DNA from: a bacterium
GTDB taxonomy: Bacteria; Muiribacteriota; Ozemobacteria; Ozemobacterales; Ozemobacteraceae
Reading direction: 5' to 3'
Length of the DNA: 6,770 nucleotides
Assembly (NCBI GenBank): GCA_016192885.1
Contig: JACPTH010000245.1
Location: 1 to 6,770, forward strand
The position numbers and the translations under genes are program-made. This document shows positions 4,212-6,770 of this stretch, one piece after another; the first letter of the stretch is position 1, and each line of letters opens with the position of its first letter. The notes under the pieces are model-generated. The model made no database searches. It saw only the letters and a list, made by a program, of their open reading frames with translations, and was not told the DNA's origin.

Positions 4212-6392
4212 ATGAGCGGTGGGTGGTTTTGCAATTTTCCGAAAAAAGGTGCTCAAAGTGTGATCCGGAATTTTACCCTTTTGGTTGTGGCCCTTTTTTT
4301 CTTAATGGTTTTCTTAATCATTCAAGACCAAAGAAGCATTCCTACCCGCAATCTCCTTATTTTCTACACTTCGAACCTTCATGCCCAATTAAACCCATTT
4401 TCAAGCGACACCATGGAGGGACAGACTTCGAAAGTTGGTGGTATTGCATTCATTCGCGCCTTTATTGATGATTTTGTTAGACGTTTCCGAATGAATCAAT
4501 GTTTGCCGATCTTGTTGGATACCGGAGATTCTCTTTTTGGCTCTCCTGAGGCATCCCTTACAATGGGTGAAGCTCCATTCGATTTAATGGAAAAGTCCGA
4601 CTATGACGCTATGGCGATTGGGAACATGGAGTTCGAATTTGGGATGGATGTGCTGAGGAAATTTGCTTTATCCAATCGAATTCCATTATTGGCCTGTAAT
4701 TACCGTGATTTAAAAGCGCCGCTTGGCAACACTTTTTTACCTAGTAAATTGATTGAGAGGGAAGGGTTTAAAATCGGAGTTGTAGGTTTAGGACACGCTG
4801 ATCTTGCAAGAAATACTCGCTTGGAAAATGTCGTGCAGATAGAGATTACGGATATGAAGACTTCCGTTCAAAAGGCTGCGGTAGACCTGAGGACTCGGGG
4901 TGCCGAAGTAGTGGTTTTGCTTTCGCATCACCCTGGTTTTAGCGATTCCCGAAAGGATTTAGCGGAATTATTCCCCGAGGTTGATGTAATTATCGGGGAT
5001 TTGATTTCTCAACCCACTTCTAGCATTTTAGGTCGCCCAGTAGTTTGTCAAACTCCGCGTGCAAGAGGAGCAGAGTTAGGGATTGTTAGAATACCGTATA
5101 TTGGCGGGGAGTGGAGTTTCAAAAAAGCTTTTCGATCGGTTGTTACCGTTGATGCAGGTTCTATCCATCCTAATCCTGACCTTCTTTCTGAAATTCAAAA
5201 GGTGGAATCAAGGGTTGATAACCTTCTTGAAGAGGTTATTGCCTTTTCCCAAGGCGATTTTAAACGGTCCTTTAACTCTGAATCCACCATGGGGAATCTA
5301 ATAACCGATACAATGCGAAAAGTTACCGGGTCCCAAATTGCTTTTCAAAATTCTGGAAGCATTAAATCGACATTTCTAGAGGGACCTATTTCCTTGAGAG
5401 ACCTTTACGAGGTTCTTCCGTTTGAAAATAACATTGTTTCCATGAATTTGTTTGGGTGGCAGATAGAAAACATGGTAGAAGATGGTTTAAGCGCTCGGGG
5501 TAGTTTTTTACAATCCTCGGGAATTCAATGCACCTATTGTAGTCTAAACCCGCCCGGATTTCGCGTTATCCAAATTGGCGTGAACGATGAGCCTTTGGAA
5601 GCTGAAAACAGTTACAGGGTAGCGGTTACCGACTTTATGCTTCAAAATTCCTTTAGTTGGCCTGAGCTAGCTCAGGGGCGCGATATAGCCATTCATGGAA
5701 TGCTCCGCGAAAGTTTGAAACAACATTTTACCGATTTAGGAACAATCTCGCCTTTTTTAAGCCAAACGGGAAGTCAAACCAATTCTTTTGAGCAAAGATT
5801 TATCGACATTCAAAGCGAGGATGAAACGCTTCGCAAGCAAGCTTTATTAATTGAATTAGCTAGCATTAGCGAAAATGTTTTGCACTCACCCGGAATAGAA
5901 TCCGGGTATGGAAAGTTGATTGCCGAAATTTTGAGAGCCGATACTGATTCAGATTTTTCATTAGTTCCGCATAATTTTCTATCACCCGGCACCGAACCTC
6001 TTAAAGTTGTTTCTCCGATGCGAATTCTAAGCGATATGAAGGAATATGTTCCCGTGCAAATTGTTGAGATTCCCGGGGTGACCTTTAAAAAAGTTTTAGA
6101 GTACAGCCTTGTTGCTTCCGAAGGAGGTGTCCTTTGTTTTGCGGGGTTATCAATTGAATTGAAAGACGGGAAACTAAATCAAATTTTCCCATGGGAGGGT
6201 GACTTCGACCCAACAAGGACATATAAGGTCGCCATACCCGGGAATTTCCCCGTGTCCGGAGCGGGCACACACAAATGGTATGACATTTCGAATTTTAAAC
6301 GTAAAACAGTTTCCTCTGATCTGAGAAGGCTTTTTATCAACGGAATTAGGCGGAGACAGGGCAAGGTGGAAATTAGGCGTGCAATCTACTGA
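4212..6392 (+). CDS. Membrane-anchored UshA/5'-nucleotidase-like protein, degenerate active site, duplicated C-domain
   Basis: This 726-residue protein has a short basic N-terminus and one hydrophobic segment (about 20-37), so it is probably inner-membrane anchored and facing the periplasm. Residues 47-290 follow the calcineurin-like metallophosphatase of UshA enzymes, and 359-478 the 5'-nucleotidase C-terminal domain (GNLITDTMRK, FQNSGSIK, GPISLRDLYEVLPFENN). Family members hydrolyse nucleotides or UDP-sugars. Key positions have drifted: T-N-D-x-H is TSNLH (53-57); GDSLFG (105-110) is kept; GNHE is GNME (137-140); the LSH histidine (H239) is kept; the usual GGHSH is GDLIS (262-266); the substrate Arg of the N-G-G-I-R motif is K385. 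Residues about 563-686 resemble a second, diverged C-terminal domain, which explains the excess over UshA's roughly 550. The ATG at 4212 lacks a ribosome site; GTG 4260 (residue 17) has AAGGTG 8 nt upstream and may be the true start. Activity is doubtful; a binding or structural role is possible. Confidence 0.82.
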   Translation: MSGGWFCNFPKKGAQSVIRNFTLLVVALFFLMVFLIIQDQRSIPTRNLLIFYTSNLHAQLNPFSSDTMEGQTSKVGGIAFIRAFIDDFVRRFRMNQCLPILLDTGDSLFGSPEASLTMGEAPFDLMEKSDYDAMAIGNMEFEFGMDVLRKFALSNRIPLLACNYRDLKAPLGNTFLPSKLIEREGFKIGVVGLGHADLARNTRLENVVQIEITDMKTSVQKAAVDLRTRGAEVVVLLSHHPGFSDSRKDLAELFPEVDVIIGDLISQPTSSILGRPVVCQTPRARGAELGIVRIPYIGGEWSFKKAFRSVVTVDAGSIHPNPDLLSEIQKVESRVDNLLEEVIAFSQGDFKRSFNSESTMGNLITDTMRKVTGSQIAFQNSGSIKSTFLEGPISLRDLYEVLPFENNIVSMNLFGWQIENMVEDGLSARGSFLQSSGIQCTYCSLNPPGFRVIQIGVNDEPLEAENSYRVAVTDFMLQNSFSWPELAQGRDIAIHGMLRESLKQHFTDLGTISPFLSQTGSQTNSFEQRFIDIQSEDETLRKQALLIELASISENVLHSPGIESGYGKLIAEILRADTDSDFSLVPHNFLSPGTEPLKVVSPMRILSDMKEYVPVQIVEIPGVTFKKVLEYSLVASEGGVLCFAGLSIELKDGKLNQIFPWEGDFDPTRTYKVAIPGNFPVSGAGTHKWYDISNFKRKTVSSDLRRLFINGIRRRQGKVEIRRAIY
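4246..4251 (+). promoter_or_regulatory. Ribosome binding site favouring a GTG start at 4260
   Basis: AAGGTG lies 8 nt before the in-frame GTG at 4260-4262. The ATG at 4212 is preceded only by a T-rich stretch. Starting at 4260 gives a 710-residue protein beginning (M)IRNFTLLVV, a typical short basic head before a membrane anchor. Confidence 0.45.
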
Positions 6393-6770
6393 GCGCCGTG
6401 TCACTCAGACTCTTCAAAAAAAAATTATTTTGGTTTTTGTTTTAGTATTTGTCGTCCCTTTTTCCTTGTTAATTTTTGCGGCGGTCAAAAGGATTCAGGC
6501 TGCATCAGATTCGGATTTTAAACGCAGATTTAAATATTCCGGAAACCTTTTCAGGGAAACGATTGATGACCTCATGGAGTCCCTTCGCGTTCGGGTAAAA
6601 ACCGTTGCCGATTTTGATCTTTATTCGGCATCTCAAAAACACCTTTCCGCAACCGATACGCGCTCATTGCTTCAATTTGAGCTTATTCGATCGAGGTTAG
6701 ATTACATTGGGCTTCTTCACAACTCTCAAATTGAGTTTGAAGAAGGATTTCTGCCTCCAGAAATGAGAGA
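6379..6770 (+). CDS. Membrane protein N-terminus, possible sensor, 3' partial
   Basis: The frame is open from 6325 to the window end. The only usual start codon before the membrane segment is GTG 6379, preceded by AAGGTGG (6363-6369) at 9 nt. It overlaps the end of the 5'-nucleotidase-like gene by 14 nt in another frame, so translational coupling is likely. The 130 visible residues begin VQSTERRVTQTLQKK, then a strong membrane helix IILVFVLVFVVPFSLLIFAAV (about 16-36). A charged, helical, probably extracytoplasmic part follows (FKRRFKYSGNLFRETIDDLMESLRV and onward). A short basic head, one helix and a helical sensor stretch fit the start of a histidine kinase, chemoreceptor or cyclase-type sensor, but no output domain is visible. 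The overlap suggests it works with the upstream protein, perhaps as a binding-protein/sensor pair; that is inference. Confidence 0.7.
   Translation, partial: MQSTERRVTQTLQKKIILVFVLVFVVPFSLLIFAAVKRIQAASDSDFKRRFKYSGNLFRETIDDLMESLRVRVKTVADFDLYSASQKHLSATDTRSLLQFELIRSRLDYIGLLHNSQIEFEEGFLPPEMR

Overview
The window looks like a bacterial chromosome segment. Its promoters are of the sigma-70 type (TTGACA, 17-nt spacer, TAnnnT) and base composition is AT-leaning. The gene content fits a Gram-negative-type envelope: a polysaccharide chain-length/BY-kinase protein, a surface-sugar cupin, a DUF362 protein with a Tat-like leader, and a membrane-anchored 5'-nucleotidase-like protein. I cannot assign a genus. 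All recognisable genes are on the + strand.

Nt 1-1512 appear to be the end of a polysaccharide operon. A 5'-truncated Wzz/BY-kinase protein (1-1059) is followed after 21 nt by a small RmlC-like cupin (1081-1512). The kinase module lacks the whole Walker A and Walker A' segment, in frame. Nt 1513-1816 hold no gene, but carry a palindromic repeat and a possible extended -10 promoter. Nt 1817-2642 are a broken DUF362 gene that has lost its central block and changed reading frame.

Nt 2643-3831 are the most unusual part. A perfect TTGACA -35 box with a 17-nt spacer (2673-2701) is followed by about 1.1 kb with no credible protein, many short perfect helices and several GNRA-type tetraloops. It ends in a textbook Rho-independent terminator (3794-3831). 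The best reading is a stand-alone, very large structured non-coding RNA whose family I do not recognise. Nt 3832-4136 are non-coding and contain a row of three compact hairpins.

A second promoter of the same architecture (4137-4165) precedes a 726-codon membrane-anchored protein with a UshA/5'-nucleotidase layout (4212-6392). Several of its metal and catalytic residues are replaced, and it has a second, degenerate copy of the C-terminal nucleotidase domain. It overlaps by 14 nt the start of a membrane protein, possibly a sensor, that runs off the window (6379-6770). Three of the five protein-coding loci show lost catalytic elements or disruption, which may reflect repurposing, decay, or, for the two deletions, assembly problems.
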